From contig NZ_AUIX01000036.1 in the NCBI RefSeq assembly GCF_000423925.1, positions 1 to 64,000 on the forward strand: 64,000 bases of DNA. The letters run 5' to 3'. Shown one piece after another: positions 23,924 through 32,136 of the stretch (the first letter of the stretch is position 1; every line of letters starts with the position of its first letter). This DNA comes from Butyrivibrio sp. VCD2006 (GTDB taxonomy: Bacteria; Bacillota; Clostridia; Lachnospirales; Lachnospiraceae). The translations under genes were made by a program, and so were the position numbers. The notes under the pieces were generated by a model, which ran no database searches, had not been told where the DNA came from, and was given only the letters and a program-made list of their open reading frames with translations.

Positions 23924-25213
23924 ATGAATACACCTAAGGAAATAAGAATAGCAATCATCGGATGTGGAATGATCTCACATCGTCACATGACAGTAATCAA
24001 GAACCTCAACAAGAGAGGACAGAATCTTCGCGTAGTAGCTGCTGCAGAAATCGATAAGGACAAGCTCATGGCTTGGGGTAAGCAGTATGGTCTTTCAGAG
24101 GATTGCCTCTATGAGGACTTCAGAGAGATGCTCAAGAGAGATGATATCGATGAGGTTGAAGTTTGTGTTCACAACAACCTTCATACATCTGTTGCAACAG
24201 CAGTTATGGCAGCAGGCTTCCCCTGCTACTCAGAGAAGCCTATGGCAGCAAGCTATGCTGATGCAAAGATTCTCTATGATGCACAGAAGAAGTATGGTCA
24301 GAAGCTCGCTATCCAGATCAGCTCCATCTACAATCCTCAGACACGTATCGCTAAGGAGATGATCGCTGAGGGCAAGCTTGGTAAGGTTTACCACTGCAGA
24401 TCAGTAGGACACAGACGTCAGGGACGTCCCGGCTATGATATGCCTTTCTTTAGCCGTGACTTCGTAGATCCTAACGTAGGCGTACACGGACCTCTTTTTG
24501 ACCTCGGTATCTATCACATCGCACAGATGCTCTATGTTATGGGAATGCCTGAGCTTGAGAGCGTATACGGAACCACAACCTGTGATTACTGGAGAGATAA
24601 GAGAATAGATGATGCTGTAGATTGCCACACACCTGTTGAGGATCTTTCAGTTGCACTTGTGCGCTTTAAGAATGGCCTTTCAATGGATATCTATGAAGAC
24701 TGGGCTATCCACATGGATGAGATCGGCACAAGCTTTATTGCAGGTTCACTCGGCGGTCTTAAGTTTACAGATGTTGACCAGACAGGTGGCCCCATGGCTG
24801 TTCCGGAAGGCGGACAGATCGTAGGTGGCGGAGAACTTCAGAAGCCCAGACTTCAGCATTTCGGTGTTGATGAAAAGGGTCGTCTCTTCGATACAAAGCT
24901 TGAGTGCGCTATCAGTGATGTTACAGGTATGCAGGAGCTTGCACTTAATCCTGAGATGGAGAAGTACAACGACAACCAGCTTCAGTGGTATTCATACCTT
25001 CGCGGCGAGCTTACAGATGAGACAAGAATTGATTCACCTTACATCGCTATGCAGACAGCATTCCTTTCAGAGGGTGTTATGCTTTCAAACGAGCTCGGAC
25101 GCAGCGTAACAGCAGATGAGATCAAGAAGATGTCAAAGTCTGTTGCACTTCGTGAGCAGAAGACACCTTTCGGCGTGATCAAGTATGATTTCGATGAGTA
25201 CAAGCCGGAGTAA
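23924..25213 (+). CDS. Gfo/Idh/MocA family oxidoreductase (probable C-glycoside 3-oxidase/dehydrogenase)
   Basis: A 429-aa NAD(P)-dependent sugar dehydrogenase. The N-terminal Rossmann fold shows IAIIGCGMISHRH (about 9-21), then the EKP motif (YSEKPMA), and GPLFDLGIYHIAQML holds the usual catalytic Asp/His positions. In known gut C-glycoside pathways an enzyme of this family (DgpA in the puerarin degrader) oxidises the glucose C3 hydroxyl so that the C-C bond can be eliminated. Genes for both subunits of a deglycosidase follow, supporting the same role here. Strong ribosome binding site AAGGAGAG. Confidence 0.82.
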   Translation: MNTPKEIRIAIIGCGMISHRHMTVIKNLNKRGQNLRVVAAAEIDKDKLMAWGKQYGLSEDCLYEDFREMLKRDDIDEVEVCVHNNLHTSVATAVMAAGFPCYSEKPMAASYADAKILYDAQKKYGQKLAIQISSIYNPQTRIAKEMIAEGKLGKVYHCRSVGHRRQGRPGYDMPFFSRDFVDPNVGVHGPLFDLGIYHIAQMLYVMGMPELESVYGTTTCDYWRDKRIDDAVDCHTPVEDLSVALVRFKNGLSMDIYEDWAIHMDEIGTSFIAGSLGGLKFTDVDQTGGPMAVPEGGQIVGGGELQKPRLQHFGVDEKGRLFDTKLECAISDVTGMQELALNPEMEKYNDNQLQWYSYLRGELTDETRIDSPYIAMQTAFLSEGVMLSNELGRSVTADEIKKMSKSVALREQKTPFGVIKYDFDEYKPE

Positions 25214-25240
25214 TTGAAGGTAATAGGATAAAAATATAAC

Positions 25241-25266
25241 TTCCCTCCCTGAATTCAGGGAGGGAA
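25241..25266 (+). promoter_or_regulatory. Perfect intercistronic palindrome
   Basis: A fully self-complementary 26-bp palindrome (arms TTCCCTCCCTG and CAGGGAGGGAA around AATT), without a T-run. It sits between the oxidoreductase and the deglycosidase alpha gene and probably marks an mRNA processing or stabilising site that sets their ratio. Confidence 0.65.
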
Positions 25267-25289
25267 CAATAATAGAAAGGACTTACAAA

Positions 25290-26162
25290 ATGTATCAGTA
25301 TAATAAAAAAGGTCCGAAGAGAGGTGTTGCTCTCTACAGCTATTCAGCAGAATTCGGACTTAACAAGACACTTGAGGATTGCTTTGAAGAACTTTATGAC
25401 ATGGGTGCACATGGCATTGAAATTCTTGCAAATACACATATTGAAAACTACCCCTATCCTACAGATGAATGGGTTGAGAAGTGGCATCATCTCTGCGAGA
25501 AATATGAGGTCGTTCCCGCAGAATATGGCAACTGGATCGACAGCCATGTTCTTGGAGACAGAGATCTTACTACAGAGGAGTCCGTTGAGATGTTAAAGAG
25601 AGACATCCGTCTTGCTCACCGTCTTGGCTTCCATGTAATGAGAACCAAGATGCCTGTTATCAATGATCTGCTTGAGCCCGTTGAAAATTGGAGAGAGATA
25701 ATAAAGGGCGCACTTCCTCTTGCTGAGGAGCTTGATATAAAAATGTGTCCCGAAATCCACACACCTTCAAACCTTAATGGCAAGCTTGTAACAGATTTCG
25801 TTGATTTTATTAAGGAGACAGGCACAAAGAACTTCGGCCTTAACATCGATTTCTCGGTTTTCCGCACAGAGTTTAAGCCCGGTGAGTGGGTTGATCCGAA
25901 CTATACTCCTAATAAGCCTAAGGATATAATTCCGCTTCTTTCTTATGTTTACTGTTGCCATGCAAAGTTCATAAACATGAGTGATGACTTTGAGGAAACA
26001 ACAATTCCTTATCGTGAAGTAATAAAGGTATTACAGGATAACGGTTATGAAGGATATCTTCTGAGCGAGTATGAAGGTGCAGATAAGTATGATGATGGCT
26101 ACGAAGTAGGTCAGACACTTAGAAAACATCACATCCTGCTTAAGAATCTGCTCGGAGATTAA
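25290..26162 (+). CDS. C-glycoside deglycosidase alpha-type subunit (TIM barrel)
   Basis: A 290-aa xylose-isomerase-like TIM barrel. Candidate metal ligands are Glu155 (CPEIHTPS), Asp187 (LNIDFS), His224 (CCHAKF) and Glu260 or Glu262 (LSEYEG). On its own it would be called a sugar phosphate isomerase, but the next gene encodes the characteristic beta subunit of C-glycoside deglycosidases and the gap is only 30 bp, which matches the alpha-beta gene pairs (DgpB-DgpC, DfgA-DfgB, CarB-CarC type). The complex eliminates an aglycone from a 3-keto C-glycoside. The aglycone specificity cannot be read here. Confidence 0.8.
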   Translation: MYQYNKKGPKRGVALYSYSAEFGLNKTLEDCFEELYDMGAHGIEILANTHIENYPYPTDEWVEKWHHLCEKYEVVPAEYGNWIDSHVLGDRDLTTEESVEMLKRDIRLAHRLGFHVMRTKMPVINDLLEPVENWREIIKGALPLAEELDIKMCPEIHTPSNLNGKLVTDFVDFIKETGTKNFGLNIDFSVFRTEFKPGEWVDPNYTPNKPKDIIPLLSYVYCCHAKFINMSDDFEETTIPYREVIKVLQDNGYEGYLLSEYEGADKYDDGYEVGQTLRKHHILLKNLLGD

Positions 26163-26192
26163 TTAGCAAATCAGTATAGAAGGAGATACACA

Positions 26193-26636
26193 ATGGATAA
26201 ACAGGTAATCCAGTCAGTTGGATTTAGGAATATTAAAGACGCAGAGGGAAATGTTACCGGCTTTCAGTTCAAGGTAAGACTCCCTTACTATAGAGGAATC
26301 TTCCTTTCACAGCTCCGTCCCGGCACACTTTTTGTAGACGGTGAGAGAATTGAGAAGGATGATATCATCTGGAATATCAAGGGTGAGGATTTCACCAACG
26401 AAGAAATGGCTTCAGATTTTAATACACATTGGTCAACAACCACACCGGCTGTTCTCAAGGTTAAGAAAAAGGGCGGCCTTGCACAGGGCTATCACGATCT
26501 TAAGTATGGCTTCTGTTGGACTTCTTCATATATGCCGCCGATCATTCAGGATGGTCTTGATCCTGATAAAGAGCCTATGGTATATATGCCTGAGTTTGGT
26601 CATCATGTAAATGAGAGACATTTGCTCATTGTTTAA
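26193..26636 (+). CDS. C-glycoside deglycosidase beta-type subunit
   Basis: A 147-aa small beta-sandwich protein. It shows the family pattern: FKVRLPYYRGIFLSQL, a VDGERI turn, an FTNEEMA segment, THWSTTTPAVLKV, GGLAQGYHDL, and a closing SSYMPP. This subunit has no independent function known other than forming the active alpha-beta complex. It follows the alpha gene by 30 bp with AGAAGGAG before the start. Loss or fusion is not seen. The name rests on pattern recall of the CGDB family, so a profile search should confirm it. Confidence 0.8.
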   Translation: MDKQVIQSVGFRNIKDAEGNVTGFQFKVRLPYYRGIFLSQLRPGTLFVDGERIEKDDIIWNIKGEDFTNEEMASDFNTHWSTTTPAVLKVKKKGGLAQGYHDLKYGFCWTSSYMPPIIQDGLDPDKEPMVYMPEFGHHVNERHLLIV

Positions 26637-26649
26637 TACTTAGTATAGG

Positions 26650-26690
26650 ATGCGCTTCGATAAAGAGAATTCTTTGTCGGAGCGCATTTT
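26650..26690 (+). terminator. Terminator of the C-glycoside gene cluster
   Basis: ATGCGCTTCGATAAAGA pairs with TCTTTGTCGGAGCGCAT (wobbles only), followed by TTTTGTGCTT. Confidence 0.8.
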
Positions 26691-26697
26691 GTGCTTA

Positions 26698-26708
26698 TAT
26701 GGTAAAAT
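26698..26708 (+). promoter_or_regulatory. Extended -10 promoter of the AraC/GH39 gene
   Basis: TATGGTAAAAT, the same extended -10 form as at 7116 and 11189. No clear -35. Confidence 0.5.
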
Positions 26709-26759
26709 TATTTTTTAGGGAAATATTTTAATTATTTATTTAACAAAATGAGGGAACTT

Positions 26760-29171
26760 ATGAACTACGATACATGTTCTTATGAAATAATAAGACCTGA
26801 GAAAAATGAAAAGCACATTATTATGAGCCTGACATTTCTGTTTGTGCTGGAGGACAGTATAACTGTTGATGTGCTTGAGAACAGCTACACACTTGGCGAA
26901 GGGGATGTTATCATGATCAACCCCGGAGTTGAGTACAGCTACAGAGAGGTCGGAGAAGCTATTGTCGGCTGTGCGCTTTTCTCCATGAAGATGATACAGA
27001 ATGTAATGAAAGGCAAAAGTGTTGTCTTTTATTGCAATTCCGAGGCTGATAAGAGCAGGTCCTATGAGGATTTAAGAACGATCTTTTATCATATGACAGA
27101 GGAACTACTGTATGGAGGCCGTCAGTCTGACTGCCGCGTAGACAGTAGCCTTTATTTACTTCTTGATACCCTCATTGAGAATTATCAGACAGAGAATCTT
27201 AATAAGGCTCAGGGTAATCCGGATAACGACATCCGCATGCAGCAGATGATGCAGTATATTATCGCGAATCTTGATCAGGAGGTTAATCTGACAGATCTTG
27301 CCGACAGTATGTATGTTTCAGCATCAACCCTGTCCAGAATTTTTAAGAAAAACACAGGAATCTATTTTGCTGACTATGTTACAAGGTTAAGGCTTCAGCA
27401 GTCGCTTTTCCTTCTGGCAACAACTGATCAGAATATGACTCAGATTGCGTTGTCCTGCGGCTTTACCAATTCAACTTCTTTTAACCGCGCATTCCGCAAG
27501 GAGATGAACATGTCTCCTTCCCAGTACCGTGAGGCTCATAAGGATGATGCGAAAAAGGAGAAAGAAGAGAAGGAAATCATTGACAATCAGATCAGGGAGA
27601 AGCTTGAAAAAAACGCAGCTATTCATGGCAGGCATGAGAAGCCGAGTGAACTGGTCTTTGATCTTGATACAAATCCCGGAGAAGATTACGTTAAAATCTG
27701 GAACAAGATAATCAATATAGGCAGTATCAACGATCTCACCAGGGCAAACACTCAGTATCATGTGCAGCGTCTTCATGAAAAGCTTCATTTTGAGATGGCG
27801 CGTATCTGGAACCTGTTTTCAACAAGACTGATGATTACTGATGGTACAGGCAGACAGCCCTGCAATTTCAATATGGTTGATATTGCATTGGATTTTCTTG
27901 TAAACAGCCATATTAAAGTGTTCATCAGTCTGGGTAGAAAACCCGATATGGCATCCATGGCTTCAGGTGAAATATATAACGTGAATGATTATATTTACTT
28001 TGCTTCAAGAAGAGCATGGGAGCAGGCTGTTACGGATTTTATTAACCATGTAGTTGACAGGTATGGCCTTAATGAGGTTTCAGGCTGGTGTTTTGAATTA
28101 TCATATATTCCTATTTTGGATGACGAGACTTCCAGTCTGTGGGAAAAGGACCCATTCTCTATAGGGGAGGCCTATGAGTTCTTTCATAAAGCGGTAAAAA
28201 GAAAAATCCCCGGAGCTATGGTTGGAGGAATTGGCGGAGTAGTCGATCAGGATTGGGAGATGCTGTTAGACTTCTACTTAGACCTTGCAAGGAGGGGAGA
28301 GCATCCGGATTTTGTATCCTTCCTTTTGTTCCCATATGAAACGCCAAGAGGAAATGATGAAGCAATATATGGCAGGAGGGTAAGTAAGAATCCTGATACA
28401 GAGATCAGTCAGGTCAAGAAGATGAGAGAGCTGATGGATCAGACAGACATAGGAGAGAGTAAACTTTTTATTACAGAATGGAATATCTCTATTTCAAACA
28501 GAAACTATGTAAATGACAGCTGCTTCAGAGCAGCATATATTGCATCGCGGGCTGAAAAGCTCATGGAGCATGTTGATGCTCTTTCGATAATGTGTGCTTC
28601 TGATTGGATAAGCAATTACATGGATTCTACAGGACTCCTTAACGGAAGTATAGGACTTATCACAAAGGACAGTATCATGAAGCCGGCATATTACTCACTG
28701 GCTTTTATGAATACGCTGGGAGACAAGCTGCTATCTCGTGGCGATCATTATATATGCACGAAAACCGACAATGGAAGCATAAGAGTTCTGCTTTTCAATG
28801 ATTCCTGGTTTTCGGCGGAATATTTCCTTAGAACTGAGGATGTTGGTCTTACTGAAATGAAGAAAAGCTTATATTCGAGGGGCTCTGTCCTTAATATGTC
28901 ATTGTCAATAAAACATCTAAAAGGCAATGATAAATGGTATATAAAGAAAAGAATTTTAAATAGAAATCACGGTAGTATATTGGATGAATGGGAGAAATTT
29001 CAATATGAAACCAGACTTACCAGAAATGATGTAAAGTATTTGGAATCAATATGTGTGCCAAAGCTTACTTTGGAGAGCACACCGGTTGATGAGGGAGACC
29101 GCTCCATAACGATAGAGGCGAGTCTTGAACCGCATGAATTGTGCCTTGTTCACATATTCCCGGCGGAATAA
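26760..29171 (+). CDS. AraC-family regulator with C-terminal GH39-like domain
   Basis: An 803-aa hybrid. Residues about 1-90 resemble a cupin sensor; about 165-260 hold two AraC helix-turn-helices (VNLTDLADSMYVSASTLSRIF and MTQIALSCGFTNSTSFNRAF). After a charged helix (KKEKEEKEI), about 300-800 resemble a GH39 xylosidase-type barrel with a possible nucleophile in ITEWNIS, but the usual acid/base NEP motif is CFELSYIP, so it may only bind sugar. Start 26760 is preferred because GAGGGA lies just upstream; ATG 26748 has no ribosome binding site. It likely senses a glycoside or sugar and controls the surrounding catabolic genes. Confidence 0.85.
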   Translation: MNYDTCSYEIIRPEKNEKHIIMSLTFLFVLEDSITVDVLENSYTLGEGDVIMINPGVEYSYREVGEAIVGCALFSMKMIQNVMKGKSVVFYCNSEADKSRSYEDLRTIFYHMTEELLYGGRQSDCRVDSSLYLLLDTLIENYQTENLNKAQGNPDNDIRMQQMMQYIIANLDQEVNLTDLADSMYVSASTLSRIFKKNTGIYFADYVTRLRLQQSLFLLATTDQNMTQIALSCGFTNSTSFNRAFRKEMNMSPSQYREAHKDDAKKEKEEKEIIDNQIREKLEKNAAIHGRHEKPSELVFDLDTNPGEDYVKIWNKIINIGSINDLTRANTQYHVQRLHEKLHFEMARIWNLFSTRLMITDGTGRQPCNFNMVDIALDFLVNSHIKVFISLGRKPDMASMASGEIYNVNDYIYFASRRAWEQAVTDFINHVVDRYGLNEVSGWCFELSYIPILDDETSSLWEKDPFSIGEAYEFFHKAVKRKIPGAMVGGIGGVVDQDWEMLLDFYLDLARRGEHPDFVSFLLFPYETPRGNDEAIYGRRVSKNPDTEISQVKKMRELMDQTDIGESKLFITEWNISISNRNYVNDSCFRAAYIASRAEKLMEHVDALSIMCASDWISNYMDSTGLLNGSIGLITKDSIMKPAYYSLAFMNTLGDKLLSRGDHYICTKTDNGSIRVLLFNDSWFSAEYFLRTEDVGLTEMKKSLYSRGSVLNMSLSIKHLKGNDKWYIKKRILNRNHGSILDEWEKFQYETRLTRNDVKYLESICVPKLTLESTPVDEGDRSITIEASLEPHELCLVHIFPAE

Positions 29172-29196
29172 ATGTGCATGATTACCAATTGAAATT

Positions 29197-29244
29197 GGGC
29201 GTTGCAACAAGTGTTATCATTTGTTGCAATGTCCATTTTTATTT
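29197..29244 (+). terminator. Terminator of the AraC/GH39 gene
   Basis: GGGCGTTGCAACAA (29197-29210) pairs with TTGTTGCAATGTCC (29221-29234), 14 bp including two wobbles, followed by ATTTTTATTT. The stem core TTGCAAC is shared with the terminator at 34426. Confidence 0.8.
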
Positions 29245-29301
29245 ACGAAAAATACGAAACAGATGTATGTAAACGTGGAATTTATAGCAAGAGAAGATTG
29301 C

Positions 29302-29376
29302 ATGAAAAAGATAAAGTATATATATCACAAACGTGCACGTAAAAAAGCTGTGTCTAAGGGGTTAGAACACAGGTGA
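29302..29376 (+). CDS. Possible 24-aa basic leader peptide
   Basis: ATG with AGAGAAG nearby encodes a 24-residue peptide rich in Lys and Arg (MKKIKYIYHKRARKK...). Its last third overlaps a hairpin CTGTGTCTAA-gggg-TTAGAACACAG (29348-29372). It could be an upstream reading frame for the symporter gene at 29455, or chance. Composition and position are the only support. Confidence 0.25.
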   Translation: MKKIKYIYHKRARKKAVSKGLEHR

Positions 29377-29454
29377 CAGAACAAAACTATATTTTATGAA
29401 GGTATATTTTGCGGGACTCAAAAAGGTTTCGTAGCTGGGAGGTAAATAATAGAA

Positions 29455-30873
29455 ATGGTAAATCATGCTATATCAGATGAGGCTGTAGTTGACGTTGTTG
29501 CTGCGCCCTCGCTGGAATCAAAAAAAGAAAAAACTAACTGGATTACCGGTGGCTTCTACGCAATGGGTGAGGTCGGCTGCCAGCTTTCCTGGTATATGAT
29601 CAACACTTATCTGACAATTTTCTACACAGATATCGTAGGGTTATCTGCTTCCGCAATATCGCTGATCTTTGTGGTTGCCCGTATCTGGGATGCGATAAAC
29701 GATCCTATGATGGGTGCTTTATGTGACAAGACAAAAACACGTTTTGGTAAGTTTCGTCCATACGTTATGTTTTCACCAATTTTCCTTGCAATATTCAACA
29801 TACTGACATTTACAGTATTTCCGATGCAGGGCATTATGAAGGTCCTTGTCTGCATGGTTTGCTACATCGGCGCAGGTATGGCTTACACAGCACTCTGCAT
29901 TCCTTATCAGGGACTTGTAAACCTTATTGCAAGAGATTCACAGGTTCGTATGGACTATGCTTCATGCCGTGGTATTGGTTCAGGCGCTATCAGCATGATC
30001 CTTTCAGCTGTTGCAATGCCTCTTATTCTTTACCTTGGACACAGCGAGGCACCTACTGCAAGGGGATATTTCCTGACAACAGTTCTTTTCTCAATACTTC
30101 TTATTCCCTGCTGCCTGCTTTGCGCATGGAAATGTAAGGAAGTGGCTGCACCTGAGGCAACAGATGTAAAGCCCATGCCGATTAAAGAGGCACTTCCTTA
30201 TATCGTTAAGAACAAGAACATCATGATTACAGTATTTTCAACATTTGCAGGTGCAATGGGCTGCATGGCACGTATGTCAATGCTTGCATTCTATGTACTT
30301 TATGTAGTTGGTAATCCTATGATGGTTGCTCCGATCTTCACAACAATGACAGTTTGCCAGCTTCTTGGTAATCTGACACTTCCTTGGGGAACAAAGACAT
30401 TCTCAAAGAAGGGCTATATGCTCATCACAACATTTATACAGGTTGCAGCACTTGTACTGCTCTTCCTTGTTCCTGTAAACAACATGGCATTTATCATTGG
30501 TGTTTCAGCTATAATCGGTCTTACAATGGCTAACGCTAACATTGCTCCCGGTATGATGTGCGACAGTATCGAGTATGGCGACTGGAAGTATGGCGTTCGT
30601 GAGGTTGGTCTTACATTCTCACTTGTAAGCTTCTCAGTTAAGCTTGCTACAGCAGTTACAGGTGTTGTAACAGTATCACTTCTTGCAGCAATCGGTTATG
30701 TTCCTAACGCAGAGCAGACTGAGGCAGTTAAGACAGGTATCAACGCTCTTGTTAACCTGTTCCCTGCAGCAGTAATCGCAATTTCAGGTCTCTCAGTTCT
30801 CTTCTATGATCTTACACCCAAGAAGATGGAGAAGATTTACGCTGACCTTGATGCAAGAGCAAAGAAGGCTTGA
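29455..30873 (+). CDS. GPH-family glycoside:cation symporter
   Basis: A 472-aa transporter of the glycoside-pentoside-hexuronide family with about 12 membrane segments. The motif region ISLIFVVARIWDAINDPMMGAL...DKTKTRFGKFRPYV is characteristic. Such proteins import disaccharides or aryl glycosides with sodium or protons. Placement between the regulator and hydrolase genes suggests it imports the intact glycoside for cytoplasmic cleavage. Good codon use of GCA/CTT type matches highly expressed neighbours. A strong terminator follows. Confidence 0.9.
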   Translation: MVNHAISDEAVVDVVAAPSLESKKEKTNWITGGFYAMGEVGCQLSWYMINTYLTIFYTDIVGLSASAISLIFVVARIWDAINDPMMGALCDKTKTRFGKFRPYVMFSPIFLAIFNILTFTVFPMQGIMKVLVCMVCYIGAGMAYTALCIPYQGLVNLIARDSQVRMDYASCRGIGSGAISMILSAVAMPLILYLGHSEAPTARGYFLTTVLFSILLIPCCLLCAWKCKEVAAPEATDVKPMPIKEALPYIVKNKNIMITVFSTFAGAMGCMARMSMLAFYVLYVVGNPMMVAPIFTTMTVCQLLGNLTLPWGTKTFSKKGYMLITTFIQVAALVLLFLVPVNNMAFIIGVSAIIGLTMANANIAPGMMCDSIEYGDWKYGVREVGLTFSLVSFSVKLATAVTGVVTVSLLAAIGYVPNAEQTEAVKTGINALVNLFPAAVIAISGLSVLFYDLTPKKMEKIYADLDARAKKA

Positions 30874-30947
30874 AATTAGCCAGTAAAGCTTCTTAGTAAA
30901 GAAAGAAGCAACATGAGTTAAAACCTAATGGTAACGATAAAAAATCG

Positions 30948-30980
30948 CGCCGGTATGTTTAAATACATACCGGCGTTTTT
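30948..30980 (+). terminator. Terminator between symporter and esterase
   Basis: Perfect 11-bp stem CGCCGGTATGT/ACATACCGGCG with a 6-nt loop and TTTTT. It ends only 19 bp before the esterase start, so the esterase either depends on read-through or on a promoter overlapping the stem. Confidence 0.85.
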
Positions 30981-30999
30981 GGCGAAAGGAATGATAATT

Positions 31000-32031
31000 A
31001 TGAAAATTGAAACAATAACACTCAATGAAAAAAGAAATGTGACGCTAACCGCTATGCTTCAGGCGACCGGTGGAGAATTCCGAAATGTAACAAAAAGGCC
31101 GGCAGTACTCATTCTTCCGGGAGGGGGATATTTGTACTGCTCTGACAGAGAGGCTGATCCGATTGCATTTCCATATCTTGAGGCAGGCTATGATGCATTC
31201 ATCTTAAGATACTCGACAGGTGAACATTTTGCATGGCCAAATCCCTTAGATGATTATGATCAGGCAATGGATTACATTAAGGAAAAAGCTGATGAATGGG
31301 GAGTGATGGCTGACAAGATAGCAGTTATCGGCTTTTCTGCGGGGGGACACCTTGCAGGAGCTGTGGCAACGATGGCTAAGAATCGCCCGGCAGCAGTAAT
31401 CCTTGGATATGCTGTTTTACGAGACGATACCGCGCATGAGATCACTGAAGCACCTTCGATTGTGGATTCGGTTGATGAGAAAACACCGCCCTGCTTTTTA
31501 TTTGCAACAAGAACGGACAGTGTAGTTCCAATCCAGAATACTATAGATATGATGAGCGCCTTAAATCGTTTTGATACTTCATATGAGTGCCATATTTACG
31601 ATTTTGGTCCCCATGGTTTTTCAACCGCGGACTCAAGCCTTTTATCCAAGGGCACTCTTATTTCCGAAAGGGCAAAGAACTGGGTGTCAGACAGCATAGG
31701 ATGGCTTCGCGATGTACTGGGTGATTTCGATGAAACAGGACTTTCTAAGCCTGTCTGCAAAGCTCATTTAACTGATGATGGTGAAGCATGGCTGTCGCTT
31801 GACTGTTCTGTCAGCAGAATCTATGGTAACCCCGAGGCTGTAAAGGTGATAGCGGATACTATAGAAATAATGAAGAAGAAAATAGAGCCCTTTAGTCCGG
31901 AGCTTTCCTTCGATGACATGATGGGAATATTAGGTAAAATGAAGTTAAGAGACCTGCTTGCTGAGCGAGGCATTGATATAGACCGCTTTGACGAGATTGA
32001 TGAGAAGCTTTCAAAGATACCAAATATCTGA
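31000..32031 (+). CDS. Alpha/beta-hydrolase esterase with C-terminal extension
   Basis: A 343-aa carbohydrate-esterase or lipase-like alpha/beta hydrolase. The oxyanion motif LPGGGYLYCSDRE, the nucleophile elbow GFSAGGHLAG (Ser), an Asp region (RTDSVVP) and a final His (FGPHGFS) form the expected triad. After residue about 250 there is an unusual extension of about 90 residues with a repeated FD/L-rich helical pattern. The start at 31000 has AAAGGA 10 nt upstream. No signal peptide, so it acts in the cytoplasm, probably removing acetyl or other acyl groups from imported glycosides. Confidence 0.8.
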   Translation: MKIETITLNEKRNVTLTAMLQATGGEFRNVTKRPAVLILPGGGYLYCSDREADPIAFPYLEAGYDAFILRYSTGEHFAWPNPLDDYDQAMDYIKEKADEWGVMADKIAVIGFSAGGHLAGAVATMAKNRPAAVILGYAVLRDDTAHEITEAPSIVDSVDEKTPPCFLFATRTDSVVPIQNTIDMMSALNRFDTSYECHIYDFGPHGFSTADSSLLSKGTLISERAKNWVSDSIGWLRDVLGDFDETGLSKPVCKAHLTDDGEAWLSLDCSVSRIYGNPEAVKVIADTIEIMKKKIEPFSPELSFDDMMGILGKMKLRDLLAERGIDIDRFDEIDEKLSKIPNI

Positions 32032-32136
32032 TTGTTTGCTGATGATATTGGGCGGATTCTGATAGTGAAGCACATTTTGATTTTGAAAAATATCAGGTGA
32101 TGGATAGTAGATAAAACATAAGGAGTTAAAGACATT

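Noticed and set aside
29203..29228. Regulator operator TTGCAACAA...TTGTTGCAA
   Set aside because: The wider stem with T-run after a stop codon reads as a terminator; an added binding role is not excluded.
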